From the NCBI GenBank assembly GCA_017408985.1, contig JAFQTO010000026.1, positions 1 through 35,843 of the forward strand: 35,843 nucleotides of DNA, given 5' to 3'. The notes under the pieces are model-generated. The model saw only the letters and a program-made list of their open reading frames with translations. It was not told the origin of the DNA and made no database searches. The position numbers were made by a program, and so were the translations under genes. Positions 7,245-15,720 of the stretch are shown piece by piece (the stretch's first letter is position 1; the number at the start of each line of letters is the position of its first letter). The DNA is from Clostridia bacterium. GTDB lineage: Bacteria > Bacillota > Clostridia > Oscillospirales > Butyricicoccaceae.

Positions 7245-10200
7245 GCGTCGATAGTGGAGATGGAGAGGGTGGTTTCTTCCAGAACGTCAAGCAGAACCCT
7301 GACGGTATCCAGAGAGGTGAACAGGGTGACGTTGTTCTCCACGGCGGTGCGGCGGATGTAGGAGCCGTCAGAGGTGGAACGGTCACAGCCCATATCACGG
7401 GAGTTGATGACGTAGGTCACGTAGCCCGAGCGGATTGCGTCCACGATCTCGTTGGAGCCCTCAGAGAGCTTCTTCTTGATACGGGTACGGATGCCGTGCT
7501 CCTTGAGGAACATAGCGGTGCCGTGGGTTGCCTCGATATTGAAACCGAGGTTGTAGAAGCGGCGGATCAGGGGCAGAGCCTCTTCCTTGTCCTTGTCAGC
7601 CAGAGTGACCAGAACGGTGCCGTAGTTGACAACTCTCGTGCCGCCTGCCTGCAGAGCCTTGTAGAGGGCGCGGGTAAGCTTGTTATCGTAGCCGATAGCC
7701 TCGCCGGTGGACTTCATTTCGGGGGACAGGTATGCGTCCATACCGCTGAGCTTGGAGAAGGAGAATGCGGGGACTTTGACGTACCAGCGCTTTTTCTCCT
7801 CGGGGTAGATGGAGAAGATGCCCTGCTCCTTGAGAGAGGTGCCCAGCATACACATGGTGCCGATGTCGGCCAGCTGATAGCCGGTGGCTTTGGAAATAAA
7901 GGGTACGGTACGGCTGGAACGGGGGTTGACCTCGATGACGTAGACGTCCTCGTTCTGGTCAACGATGAACTGGATGTTATACAGACCGACGATGCCGATG
8001 CCCAGACCCAGCTTCTTGGTGTACTCGAGGATGATGCCCTTGACCTTCTCGCTCAGGGAGATGGTGGGGTATACGCTGATGGAGTCGCCCGAATGGATAC
8101 CGGTGCGCTCAACGTGCTCCATGATACCGGGCACGAATACGTCTCTGCCGTCGCAGACTGCGTCGACCTCGCACTCTTTGCCCGAGATGTACTTATCGAC
8201 CAGAACGGGCTGATCCTCATCAATAGCAACAGCCTCGCGCAGGTAGCGGCGGAGAGAAGGCTCGTCGCTGACTATCTGCATGGCTCTGCCGCCCAGAACG
8301 TAGCTGGGACGAACCAGTACGGGGTAGCCGATACGTGCGGCGGCGGCAACTCCGTCCTCAATATTGGTGACGGCTGTGCCCTGAGGCTGGGGAATGCACA
8401 GGTCTTCCATGACTTTTTCGAAGCTGTCGCGGTTCTCGGCGCGCTCGATAGCTTCCATACCTGTGCCGATGAGCTTGACGCCGCGCTCGATCAGAGGCTG
8501 TGCAAGATTGATAGCGGTCTGTCCGCCCAGCGATGCTATGACGCCGTCGGGCTTCTCGAAGTCGACGATGTTCATAACGTCCTCGCAGGTGAGAGGCTCA
8601 AAATACAGCTTGTCTGCTGTGGTATAGTCGGTGGAAACGGTCTCGGGGTTATTGTTGATGATGATAGCCTCGAAGCCTGCCTTTTTGATGGTGGTGACGG
8701 CGTGGACGGTGGAGTAGTCGAACTCAACGCCCTGACCGATACGGATGGGGCCCGAGCCGAGGACGAGGATCTTCTTGCGGTCTGTGACCACGCTGCGGTT
8801 GGCTCCGTTGTAGGAGGAGTAGAAATAGGGGATGTAGCTGTCCTCACCCTTGGCGCAGGTGTCGATCATGCAGAAGTCGGGGGTGATACCTGCGGCTTTG
8901 CGCATTTTCCACACCTCGATCTCGGGGGTGTTCCACAGCTTTGCGATATATTTGTCGGAGAAACCAAGCTTCTTGGCGGCCTTGAGGGTCTCTGCGCAGC
9001 CGACGTTCTGCTTGAGGGCTTTTTCATAATCCACGATCTTCTTGATGGATTCGAGGAAGTATGCGGTGATCTTGGTGGCCCTGAAGATAGTATCGATAGC
9101 CACGTCGCGGCGGATCAGCTCGGCGATGGCAAAGAATCTGTCGTCGGTGCCGTCCTTGACGTAGTTAAGCAGCTCCTCGGAGGGAACGGTGTCGAACTTG
9201 GGCATATACAGATGGCATACGCCGATCTCCAGCGAGCGGACGGCTTTGAGCAGGCTCTCCTCGAGAGTCATACCGATGCTCATGACCTCGCCGGTGGCCT
9301 TCATCTGAGTGCCGAGCTTGTTGGATGCATCAGCGAACTTATCAAAGGGGAATCGGGGCATCTTGGTGACGATGTACTTGAGAGAGGGATCGAATGCACC
9401 GTCGCGGTCGGTGATCATGATCTCGTTGAGGTCCATGCCTACGGCGATCTTGGCGGTAACACGTGCGATGGGGTAACCGCTGGCCTTGCTTGCCAGAGCC
9501 GAGGAACGGGAAACGCGGGGGTTGACCTCGATGAGGTAGTATTTGCTTGTTACAGGGTCGAGAGCGTACTGAACGTTGCAGCCGCCCTTGATCTTCAGCG
9601 CGCGGATGATCTTGAGTGCGCTCTCGCTCATGATGCGGTTTTCTTCTTCGGAAATAGTCAGGCAGGGAGCGACAACCACGCTGTCGCCGGTGTGGACGCC
9701 GACGGGGTCGATGTTCTCCATATTGCAGATGACGATAGCTCTGTCGGAGCCGTCACGCATGACCTCGTACTCGATCTCCTTGTAGCCTTTGACGCTCTTT
9801 TCCACCAGAACCTGCTTGACGGGGGACAGATCGAGAGCGTGGAGCATAATCTCGCGGAGCTCTTCTTCGTTGTCGGCAAAACCGCCGCCTGTGCCGCCCA
9901 GAGTGAATGCGGGGCGCAGAACTACGGGGTAGCCGATCTCGAGGGCGGCTTTGACAGCCTCGTCAACGCTGTGGGTGATGATGGAGGGCAGAACGGGCTC
10001 GCCCAGCTCCTCGCACAGCTTCTTGAACAGATCTCTGTCCTCTGCGCGCTCGATGCTCTCCGAGCTTGTGCCCAAAATCTCTACCTGGCACTCGTCAAGC
10101 ACGCCCTTTCTGGACAGCTGCATAGCCAGATTGAGGCCGGTCTGACCGCCGATACCGGGCAGGATTGCGTCGGGACGCTCGTATCTCAGCAGACGTGCCA

Positions 10201-10420
10201 TATATTCCAGAGTCAGAGGCTCCATATACACCTTGTCTGCCAGTGCGGTGTCGGTCATATACGTGGCGGGGTTGGAGTTAGCCAATACCACCTCGTAGCC
10301 TTCTTCTTTGAGGGCGATGCAGGCCTGAGTGCCTGCGTAGTCAAACTCGGCTGCCTGACCTATGACGATAGGTCCCGAACCGATAACAAGTATTTTCTTA
10401 AGATCTGTACGTTTGGGCAT
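7241..10420 (-). CDS. carB: Carbamoyl-phosphate synthase large subunit
   Basis: A 1059-residue full-length CPSase large chain. It has two ATP-grasp halves: an N-terminal half starting KKILVIGSGPIVIGQAAEFD and a C-terminal half starting KKILVLGSGPIRIGQGVEFD near residue 555, followed by a C-terminal MGS-like regulatory domain (about 930-1059). It makes carbamoyl phosphate from bicarbonate, 2 ATP and ammonia supplied through a tunnel by CarA. The chosen ATG at 10420 follows AAAGGAGG; an upstream in-frame extension overlaps pyrC and is not conserved. The glutaminase partner carA is not found anywhere in the window. Confidence 0.96.
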   Translation of the reverse strand: MPKRTDLKKILVIGSGPIVIGQAAEFDYAGTQACIALKEEGYEVVLANSNPATYMTDTALADKVYMEPLTLEYMARLLRYERPDAILPGIGGQTGLNLAMQLSRKGVLDECQVEILGTSSESIERAEDRDLFKKLCEELGEPVLPSIITHSVDEAVKAALEIGYPVVLRPAFTLGGTGGGFADNEEELREIMLHALDLSPVKQVLVEKSVKGYKEIEYEVMRDGSDRAIVICNMENIDPVGVHTGDSVVVAPCLTISEEENRIMSESALKIIRALKIKGGCNVQYALDPVTSKYYLIEVNPRVSRSSALASKASGYPIARVTAKIAVGMDLNEIMITDRDGAFDPSLKYIVTKMPRFPFDKFADASNKLGTQMKATGEVMSIGMTLEESLLKAVRSLEIGVCHLYMPKFDTVPSEELLNYVKDGTDDRFFAIAELIRRDVAIDTIFRATKITAYFLESIKKIVDYEKALKQNVGCAETLKAAKKLGFSDKYIAKLWNTPEIEVWKMRKAAGITPDFCMIDTCAKGEDSYIPYFYSSYNGANRSVVTDRKKILVLGSGPIRIGQGVEFDYSTVHAVTTIKKAGFEAIIINNNPETVSTDYTTADKLYFEPLTCEDVMNIVDFEKPDGVIASLGGQTAINLAQPLIERGVKLIGTGMEAIERAENRDSFEKVMEDLCIPQPQGTAVTNIEDGVAAAARIGYPVLVRPSYVLGGRAMQIVSDEPSLRRYLREAVAIDEDQPVLVDKYISGKECEVDAVCDGRDVFVPGIMEHVERTGIHSGDSISVYPTISLSEKVKGIILEYTKKLGLGIGIVGLYNIQFIVDQNEDVYVIEVNPRSSRTVPFISKATGYQLADIGTMCMLGTSLKEQGIFSIYPEEKKRWYVKVPAFSFSKLSGMDAYLSPEMKSTGEAIGYDNKLTRALYKALQAGGTRVVNYGTVLVTLADKDKEEALPLIRRFYNLGFNIEATHGTAMFLKEHGIRTRIKKKLSEGSNEIVDAIRSGYVTYVINSRDMGCDRSTSDGSYIRRTAVENNVTLFTSLDTVRVLLDVLEETTLSISTIDA

Positions 10421-10434
10421 AAAGCTTCCTCCTT

Positions 10435-11694
10435 TTATATTGAATGAACGGTCTTGCCGTCCACGATCGTCAACATACATCTGCCGTAGACCTCTCTGCC
10501 CTCAAGGGGGGTTGCGCGGCCAAGGCTCTTGAAGTCTGCGGGGTCTATTTTGTAATTTGCGTTGAGATCGTATACGCAGAAATTGGCTTTCTGCCCCACC
10601 TCAACGGGATTGCCGATGCCGAACCTGCGTGAGGGATTGGTGTGCATCAGCTCTATCAGTCGGTCAAGGGTAATCCTGCCGCTTCTGACAAATTCGGTAT
10701 ACATCACGGGGAAGGCGCACTCAAGTCCCACAACGCCCATCATGCTCTTGAGCAGGCCGCGGGATTTCTCCTCGGCTGAGTGGGGTGCGTGGTCGGTGGC
10801 TATCATATCAATGGTGCCGTCCAGAATACCCTCGATAAGGGCATCTCTGTCCTCGGCCGAACGGATAGGCGGGTTCATCTTGAATCTGCCCTCGTCGCGC
10901 AGGTCTCTGTCGCACAGCACGAGGTAATGGGGTGCCGTTTCGCAGGTGACGTCCACGCCGCGGGCTTTGGCATCGCGGATGAGCGCAACGCTCTCTTTGG
11001 CCGAGATGTGGCAGACGTGGTAACGAACACCCGTGATCTCGGCAAGCACAAGGTCGCGCTTTATCTGCCCCCACTCGCTCTCCGAGCATATTCCGGGCAG
11101 GTTATGTGTCTTTGCAAATTCGCCGTCGTGGATGCAGCCGCCCCGAACCAACGACATATCCTCGCAGTGGGCGGCGATTATCTTGTCCAGCGATTTGGCC
11201 TCCAGCATAGCGCTGTGCATAAGCTCGCCCGTCTGTATTCCGCTTCCGTCGTCGGAGAAGCCTGCCACTCTCTCGGCCATCTCGGCCATGGGCGCAAGCT
11301 GCTTGCCCGCGCGGTTTTGGGTAATGGTGCCGTAGGGGATCACGTGAACCCAGGCGTCCCGCCCGATGATGTCAAGCTGCTGCTGCAAAGTCTCGGCGCC
11401 GTCGGGTGCGGGGCTGAGATTGGGCATGGAGCATACGTGGGTGTAACCGCCCGCGGCGGCAGCCCGGGTACCCGTGGCTATGGTCTCTTTATAAGAAAAA
11501 CCCGGCTCTCTGAGATGAACGTGAACATCAATGAGACCGGGCAAAACAACACAATTATCAAAATCACAAACAACGGCGTCACTACAGTCGACGGCGGGAG
11601 AAATGTCAACAATAAGTCCGTCGTGCACCAGCACGTCGGCCTTTGTAAGACAAGACTGGGTATAAACCTGAGCGCCCTTTATGACCAGCTTCAC
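10435..11694 (-). CDS. pyrC: Dihydroorotase (type I)
   Basis: A 419-residue class I dihydroorotase that cyclises carbamoyl-aspartate to dihydroorotate. Metal ligands appear as DVHVHLREPG near residue 60, the FSDDG aspartate, the AAHCED and YHVCHIS histidines, and ATDHAPH near the C-terminus, matching the binuclear zinc site of the Bacillus/Aquifex type. The start codon is GTG at 11692-11694, preceded by GAGGAGG with a 6-base gap. It is the first gene of the operon, 26 bases or so from the predicted transcription start. Confidence 0.95.
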   Translation of the reverse strand: MKLVIKGAQVYTQSCLTKADVLVHDGLIVDISPAVDCSDAVVCDFDNCVVLPGLIDVHVHLREPGFSYKETIATGTRAAAAGGYTHVCSMPNLSPAPDGAETLQQQLDIIGRDAWVHVIPYGTITQNRAGKQLAPMAEMAERVAGFSDDGSGIQTGELMHSAMLEAKSLDKIIAAHCEDMSLVRGGCIHDGEFAKTHNLPGICSESEWGQIKRDLVLAEITGVRYHVCHISAKESVALIRDAKARGVDVTCETAPHYLVLCDRDLRDEGRFKMNPPIRSAEDRDALIEGILDGTIDMIATDHAPHSAEEKSRGLLKSMMGVVGLECAFPVMYTEFVRSGRITLDRLIELMHTNPSRRFGIGNPVEVGQKANFCVYDLNANYKIDPADFKSLGRATPLEGREVYGRCMLTIVDGKTVHSI

Positions 11695-11726
11695 GTTGCG
11701 TCCTCCTCAACAAACTTTTTCAGTTT

Positions 11727-11756
11727 ATTGTACCATTTTTATAGGGCTAATGTCAA
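11727..11756 (-). promoter_or_regulatory. Promoter of the pyr operon
   Basis: On the minus strand TTGACA (11751-11756) and TACAAT (11727-11732) are separated by 18 bases. The predicted leader is only about 25 bases, so there is no room for a PyrR-type anti-terminator/terminator leader; control, if any, would be at initiation. It lies in the divergent gap with spoVAC. Confidence 0.82.
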
Positions 11757-11797
11757 GTTTTGCGGGTATACTATTTGCTGCAAAATTAAAAAAAGAG

Positions 11798-12250
11798 GTG
11801 GTAATTATCAGGCTTACCAAACAGGAATACAAAGAATTGTACCAAAAGCACTCTCCCGCATCGCCCTCGCTGATAAACGTGCCCACGGCATTTTTAGTGG
11901 GCGGCGGTATTTGCGCGCTGGGTCAGCTGCTGCTGACCCTTTATACGCGGGCGGGACTTGAAAAGACCGCGGCTTCCGCCGCAGTCAGCTGTACCCTTAT
12001 CGCGCTTGGCGTTATCCTCACCGCCGTGCGGGTCTTTGAGCATATCGCCAAGCACGCGGGGGCAGGCACGCTGGTGCCCATCACCGGCTTTGCCAACGCG
12101 GTGGCGTCTACGGCTATCGAGTTCCGCGACGAGGGCTTCGTTTTGGGCACAGCGGCAAAAATGTTCACCATCGCAGGCCCCGTCATCGTCTGGGGCGTCT
12201 CTGCCAGCGTTATTTACGGCGTTATCTATTGGCTGACACAGATACTTTAG
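11798..12250 (+). CDS. spoVAC: Stage V sporulation protein AC family
   Basis: A roughly 150-residue SpoVAC/SpoVAEB-family membrane protein. In spore formers SpoVA proteins build the inner spore membrane channel for dipicolinic acid. Family signatures are AFLVGGGICALGQ near the start, AGAGTLVPITGFANAVAS and EFRDEGFVLGTAAKMF, with four or so hydrophobic segments. The start is uncertain: homologous sequence begins at RLTKQEYKELY, and the best ribosome binding site GAGGTGG (11795-11801) precedes ATT/ATC codons at 11804/11807, not a standard start. The GTG at 11798 and an ATG at 11750 are the in-frame alternatives. No spoVAD or spoVAE follows; the gene ends in its own terminator. Confidence 0.88.
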   Translation: MVIIRLTKQEYKELYQKHSPASPSLINVPTAFLVGGGICALGQLLLTLYTRAGLEKTAASAAVSCTLIALGVILTAVRVFEHIAKHAGAGTLVPITGFANAVASTAIEFRDEGFVLGTAAKMFTIAGPVIVWGVSASVIYGVIYWLTQIL

Positions 12251-12252
12251 AC

Positions 12253-12289
12253 AAAAAACGGTTGAGCCGCAAAAGCTCAACCGTTTTTT
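12253..12289. terminator. Bidirectional terminator between spoVAC and lipoprotein gene
   Basis: A perfect 15-bp stem (12253-12267 with 12275-12289, arms AAAAAACGGTTGAGC / GCTCAACCGTTTTTT) with T-runs on both strands serves spoVAC and possibly the converging lipoprotein gene. Confidence 0.85.
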
Positions 12290-12338
12290 TAATGCGTATC
12301 CAGTAGGATCGTTGTCTATATACTGTCGGGTTTGGTTT

Positions 12339-14198
12339 TTACTTTCCGAATCCCTGCATCAGCCAATCTGCGGCGGCTTGATCTGCTGCGGAGAGGTTTA
12401 TCATCACTATTCTGTCCTGCAGCATAGCCACGTAGTAGACGTCCAGATACACGCCTGCGGCGGTGTTTACCTCAAACGCCGCCGTTTCAAACTCCACACC
12501 GCAGATATCGGCGGTTTTGCGGCTGTTTTCTATGAGGTTTACGTAGTCCAGAGAGGCGGCGGCAGACACCAGATTAACGTCCACGAAGAACGGCGCGGTG
12601 TACTCGGCATAATTGTAGTATGAGGTAAGGAGCAGGGTGTTCGTGCCGTCGTCCGTGACCATCAGTTCATAGGCGGTCTCACCCGATTCCCCGCCCACAA
12701 ACTGATACAGTTCCTGACCTGCCAGCGCGATACCGTCTTCGGGCACCGTGTAGCTTATGCCCCAGTCGCTTGATGTCCATACGTTGTTTTCCAGCTCGCC
12801 CGCTGTGGGGATGCCGCCTTCATAACAGACCTCGTTGGGCACGCCGTCGTAATCGTCAAACATAGCAAACATATCTATCAGCGCGTCCTCATGCACCAAT
12901 GTGAAGATCAGCGCAGTCATATACCCGTCTTTTTCCTTGAACAGACCGACCTGACTGACGGTGACGCCCATTACGTCCAGCGTCCATTCCAGACCGGTGC
13001 AGACCGCGGAGCAAAATGCTATGGATTCGGGGCCGTATACTACCTGATAATTTCCGCTTGTTGCGGCAAGCTGGGTCTTGAGTATCTCGATATATTCAAG
13101 CTCGGTCATAGCGTAGGGGAGCTTTTCCACTGTGACGGTGACGTTGTTGCCGTACGGATCTTTTGCCATCATCTCGTAGCTTGTGGCAGCCTGCGCGGCA
13201 AGGGCAGCTTTCTCGCTGTCGGTCATACCCTCGTACAGTACGCCCGCACCGATAAGGGTGCTCTCAATAAGCTCCCGCTGTGTCGCCATAACGTAGGAAC
13301 CTGACAAAGTCGCTTCCAGACCCAGCCACTCACTGCCCCAATAGCCGTCCTCAACGTAACCCCGCTGATAGGTGTCGGTAGGCTCCGCGGGGGTGTCGTC
13401 GGAGGGGGCATCGGAGGGGTCGGGAGCAAGCTCCACATAAGTTTTGAGCTTGTCGGAAGGACGGGTGAAGCAGTTGTACAGATTCTGCACGAGCTTTACG
13501 TTTTTGTAGCCGACGAGGATATAGATGATGCAGTCACCCTCCATAGAAGCGGCGTAGGCGGTACTGCTGAAACGCTCATCGGAAGAAACCGAGCGGAAAT
13601 GCCTGAAAGTCCTGCCCGCGATAACTATATCCTCGGTCTCGGTGAGGGTGCCCGAGGCGTTCTCGCGGTAATTGAGCAGATAATCGTCGGCAGATTTTAT
13701 TGACTCATCAACCTCGATAACGTAAAGCTGAATGACCTCTGCCGAGCCGGTGATGCTGTAGGACTGCATTTCGGCGTGGTTGTTTGCCATCTCCGAACGC
13801 TCGGGGAAGTAGGTGTCCATCTCAAAAGAGCTTATGGGCTCAAACGCCATATCCGCCCACGTGCTTACCCAACCGTAATCGTCGCAGGTGCCCTTGACGT
13901 AGCCGTTTTCAGGCTCTGTGGGAGTGGGATCTGCCGGTGTGGGATCCGCGGGAGTGGGATCGGTGGGCAGATCGGAGGGGGTGGTGTCTGAGGGCTTGCC
14001 CGCGCTGTCGGGGTCGGGGTCTGCAGGCTTGGTGTCGTCGGGTTTGGTATCGTCGGGTTTGGTATCGTCGTTACCCGAAGAATCGGGAACAGTGCCCTCG
14101 TTGTCCTTGGCAGTCTCGCCGCCGTCGCTCTTTCCGCAGCCTGCAAAAAGCGTGCAGAGCAGGGCAAAAGCAAGCATAAGAGCAATAAGCTTTTTCAT
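12339..14198 (-). CDS. Large lipoprotein with three related domains, function unknown
   Basis: A 619-residue exported lipoprotein. The signal peptide ends at lipobox LFAGC with lipidated Cys21. Residues 22-98 are a disordered Asp/Thr/Pro-rich spacer with tandem DDTKP and DPTPA repeats. Three similar domains follow, starting near residues 99, 277 and 467; each opens with a G-x-(V/L)-x(3-8)-W-x-S-x-W pattern (GWVSTWADM, YWGSEWLGL, VWTSSDWGI). A second Pro/Asp linker (259-276) separates domains 1 and 2. I do not recognise the fold. The ATG follows AGAGGTAA. It is probably tethered to the outer face of the membrane. It has its own promoter just inside the gap to the next gene. Confidence 0.85.
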   Translation of the reverse strand: MKKLIALMLAFALLCTLFAGCGKSDGGETAKDNEGTVPDSSGNDDTKPDDTKPDDTKPADPDPDSAGKPSDTTPSDLPTDPTPADPTPADPTPTEPENGYVKGTCDDYGWVSTWADMAFEPISSFEMDTYFPERSEMANNHAEMQSYSITGSAEVIQLYVIEVDESIKSADDYLLNYRENASGTLTETEDIVIAGRTFRHFRSVSSDERFSSTAYAASMEGDCIIYILVGYKNVKLVQNLYNCFTRPSDKLKTYVELAPDPSDAPSDDTPAEPTDTYQRGYVEDGYWGSEWLGLEATLSGSYVMATQRELIESTLIGAGVLYEGMTDSEKAALAAQAATSYEMMAKDPYGNNVTVTVEKLPYAMTELEYIEILKTQLAATSGNYQVVYGPESIAFCSAVCTGLEWTLDVMGVTVSQVGLFKEKDGYMTALIFTLVHEDALIDMFAMFDDYDGVPNEVCYEGGIPTAGELENNVWTSSDWGISYTVPEDGIALAGQELYQFVGGESGETAYELMVTDDGTNTLLLTSYYNYAEYTAPFFVDVNLVSAAASLDYVNLIENSRKTADICGVEFETAAFEVNTAAGVYLDVYYVAMLQDRIVMINLSAADQAAADWLMQGFGK

Positions 14199-14228
14199 AG
14201 TGTTACCTCTTTTTCGAAAGATACCTTA

Positions 14229-14257
14229 ACTATAGCATAGAATTTCGCCCGAAACAA
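14229..14257 (-). promoter_or_regulatory. Promoter of the lipoprotein gene
   Basis: On the minus strand TTGTTT (14252-14257), 17 bases, TATAGT (14229-14234) with an extended -10 TG. It starts right after the stop of the small gene upstream, indicating separate transcription. Confidence 0.6.
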
Positions 14258-14261
14258 GTGG

Positions 14262-14507
14262 TCATATAAGCTCACCCTTGAGCACCACCCGTCCGCCGTC
14301 GGGGCAGGAAACGGTAAAAGTGCGGTCTTTGCTTTCTCCCGAGTCCAGCAGAGCGCCGTTCTGCAGGGCAAAAACGTAGGGATAGGCTCTGTGCCACAGC
14401 TCGGCGCACAGAGGAGGGCAGAGGTCGGAAACGATAAATTCGTCTCCCGTTTTGTGATACCCGCTCCTGCAGCAGGACGAGAGCACGGTCAGTTTGATTT
14501 GGGTCAT
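14262..14507 (-). CDS. Small TIGR04076-type protein
   Basis: An 81-residue cytosolic protein resembling the TIGR04076 family of unknown function: N-terminal IKLTVLSSCCRSGYHKTGDEF, a central cysteine-containing DLCPPLCAELWHRAYPYVFAL, and a C-terminal VSCPDGGRVVLKGELI strand. Members usually have a conserved Asp/Glu-Phe-Ile-Val stretch and a central Cys region as seen here. The start at 14507 follows GGAGGT; a longer frame to 14609 enters the repeat array and is rejected. It ends 4 bases before the promoter of the lipoprotein gene. Family assignment is from remembered pattern, so moderate confidence. Confidence 0.68.
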   Translation of the reverse strand: MTQIKLTVLSSCCRSGYHKTGDEFIVSDLCPPLCAELWHRAYPYVFALQNGALLDSGESKDRTFTVSCPDGGRVVLKGELI

Positions 14508-14530
14508 AGCAGTACCTCCGTGAGAGATGA

Positions 14531-14736
14531 ATTGCAGATCATATCTGCAAGAATTGACAATAACTTGTCGTGAATTGGCTGCGCCATAAATTGCAATCTT
14601 CGATTGCATGAAGGTGTCCGCACAGCGGACTTTATTTAATAGGTCGGCGACGCCGACACCTTAACGCGCCGCAGGCGTGCATCACGGCGCAGCTGCATCA
14701 CTTTTATCAATCTGTCACCGCAGGTGACACCTTACC
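14531..14736. repeat. Array C: variable hairpins with TGAATT-type linkers
   Basis: Fills the gap between the small protein and the SGNH hydrolase. Hairpins: TTGCAGAT/ATCTGCAA (14532-14550), GACAA/TTGTC (14556-14569), GGC/GCC (14577-14585), TGCAATC/GATTGCA (14592-14608), GTCCGC/GCGGAC (14616-14630), GTCGGC/GCCGAC (14643-14657), GTCACC/GGTGAC (14714-14728). Linkers are GTGAATT, ATAAATT, ACCTTAA and ACCTTACC. The GTCGGC unit with ACCTT recurs in arrays A and D; the GTCACC unit recurs in array E. Confidence 0.85.
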
Positions 14737-15394
14737 TGTTACCTCGCGCCTGCGCCAGTATCACCCCTGCCAGCCTCTCCATTCCTGCGCGGTCGGGGTG
14801 GAGATCATCGGGGGAGGAGTAACGGGCGGCATCCGCGGTCAGGTCGATAAAACGGCAGTCAAGCTCCTGCGACAGCCTTTTTATTGCGGCGCTGTAGGGG
14901 TCGGGCGACATAGCGCGGGCGCTTTGTGCCGTGGGGATACTTAAGCACCAGATTTCGGCGCGGGGGTAGTTGTTTTTCAGCTTCTGCACCATAGCTCCGT
15001 AAGCAGGCTCAAACGCCCAAAGCTGAGCACTTTCGCCCTCTGCGGCGACCCGCATACCCCGATCGTTGGCGCCGAGCAGCACCATAATAACGTCGGGAAG
15101 AGCGTCAAAACGGTGCAGCGAGCCCGTTCGCTCGTTGCTGCAGCCGTAGGAGGGGTATTCGTACAGAGGATCGCGGGTCACCGTACTGCCCGAAAAGGCG
15201 TCGCACACAAGAAGTCTGCCGCCAAGTGCGTCAATGACCATACCCCACCAGGTATCCTCCTGCGTAAATACGCCGAACTCACGTTTTCTGCCTAAAGCAT
15301 AGAACTCGGCACCCTCGGGCTGAGAGACCCCCTGCAGGGTGCTCATAGAGTCGCCCAGGACCGAAAAATACTTGCCCTTGTACCTGTCCGTCAC
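14732..15394 (-). CDS. SGNH/GDSL-family hydrolase
   Basis: A 220-residue SGNH hydrolase, an esterase or acyl hydrolase family. Block I is VLGDSMS with nucleophile Ser16, block II glycine is in the FSGSTVT region, block III Asn is in LLGANDRG, and block V Asp/His is in SPDDLHPD. No signal peptide is visible, so it is probably cytosolic. The start is taken as GTG at 15394 with AAGGAG upstream, because the 46 residues encoded further upstream look unlike the family and run through the intergenic promoter region. Substrate unknown; carbohydrate or lipid deacylation are typical of relatives. Confidence 0.85.
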   Translation of the reverse strand: MTDRYKGKYFSVLGDSMSTLQGVSQPEGAEFYALGRKREFGVFTQEDTWWGMVIDALGGRLLVCDAFSGSTVTRDPLYEYPSYGCSNERTGSLHRFDALPDVIMVLLGANDRGMRVAAEGESAQLWAFEPAYGAMVQKLKNNYPRAEIWCLSIPTAQSARAMSPDPYSAAIKRLSQELDCRFIDLTADAARYSSPDDLHPDRAGMERLAGVILAQARGNR

Positions 15395-15463
15395 GCCTGC
15401 CCACTCCTTGCTGCGGTTTTTCTTGATTGTACCACACTTTTGAGCCGAGGGGCGCAAAAAATA

Positions 15464-15492
15464 TTGACTTTGGGAGGGTTTTGTGGTAAAAT
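15464..15492 (+). promoter_or_regulatory. Promoter of the SCIFF operon
   Basis: TTGACT (15464-15469), 17-base spacer, TAAAAT (15487-15492). The predicted transcript starts about 25 bases before the SCIFF start codon. Confidence 0.75.
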
Positions 15493-15523
15493 TCTTAAAA
15501 ATATACTGTGGAGGTATTTTGTT

Positions 15524-15664
15524 ATGGAACATATCAAGACTATCGAGACCCGCAACCTGTGCGATGCAAAGGGCGGCTGCGGCGAGTGCCAGACTTCCTG
15601 CCAGAGCGCCTGCAAGACCTCTTGCGGCATTGCAAATCAGCAGTGCGAAAACACCGAGAAATAA
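15524..15664 (+). CDS. scfA: SCIFF ranthipeptide precursor
   Basis: A 46-residue precursor of the SCIFF (six cysteines in forty-five residues) family, the most widespread ribosomal peptide of Clostridia. Leader MEHIKTIETRNL is followed by KGGCGECQTSCQSACKTSC, the family hallmark. Cysteines are at 13, 19, 22, 26, 30, 34 and 41; the six from 19 to 41 match the usual set and are modified by the maturase into thioether bridges. Cys13 in the leader is extra. A Gly-Gly (17-18) directly precedes the core. GGAGGT lies at 15510-15515. An intrinsic terminator just downstream should keep peptide mRNA above maturase mRNA. Confidence 0.96.
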   Translation: MEHIKTIETRNLCDAKGGCGECQTSCQSACKTSCGIANQQCENTEK

Positions 15665-15675
15665 GTTGATTTCTC

Positions 15676-15706
15676 AAAATGCCGCTTAACCAAAGCGGCA
15701 TTTTTT
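15676..15706 (+). terminator. Terminator/attenuator between scfA and scfB
   Basis: AAAATGCCGCTT pairs with AAGCGGCATTTT across a 5-base loop, followed by a T-run. It ends 4 bases before the scfB ribosome binding site, so partial read-through would set a high precursor-to-enzyme ratio. Confidence 0.85.
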
Positions 15707-15720
15707 ATTGGAGGAATTTT

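Noticed and set aside
7496-10447. A 983-codon open frame on the plus strand opposite carB
   Set aside because: It is antisense to a well-recognised gene, its translation is Val/Gly/Asp/Leu-rich with no known motifs, and it results from the codon use of carB.
11695-11760. PyrR-type RNA leader before pyrC
   Set aside because: The promoter is about 25 bases from the Shine-Dalgarno site, leaving no space for anti-terminator and terminator stems.
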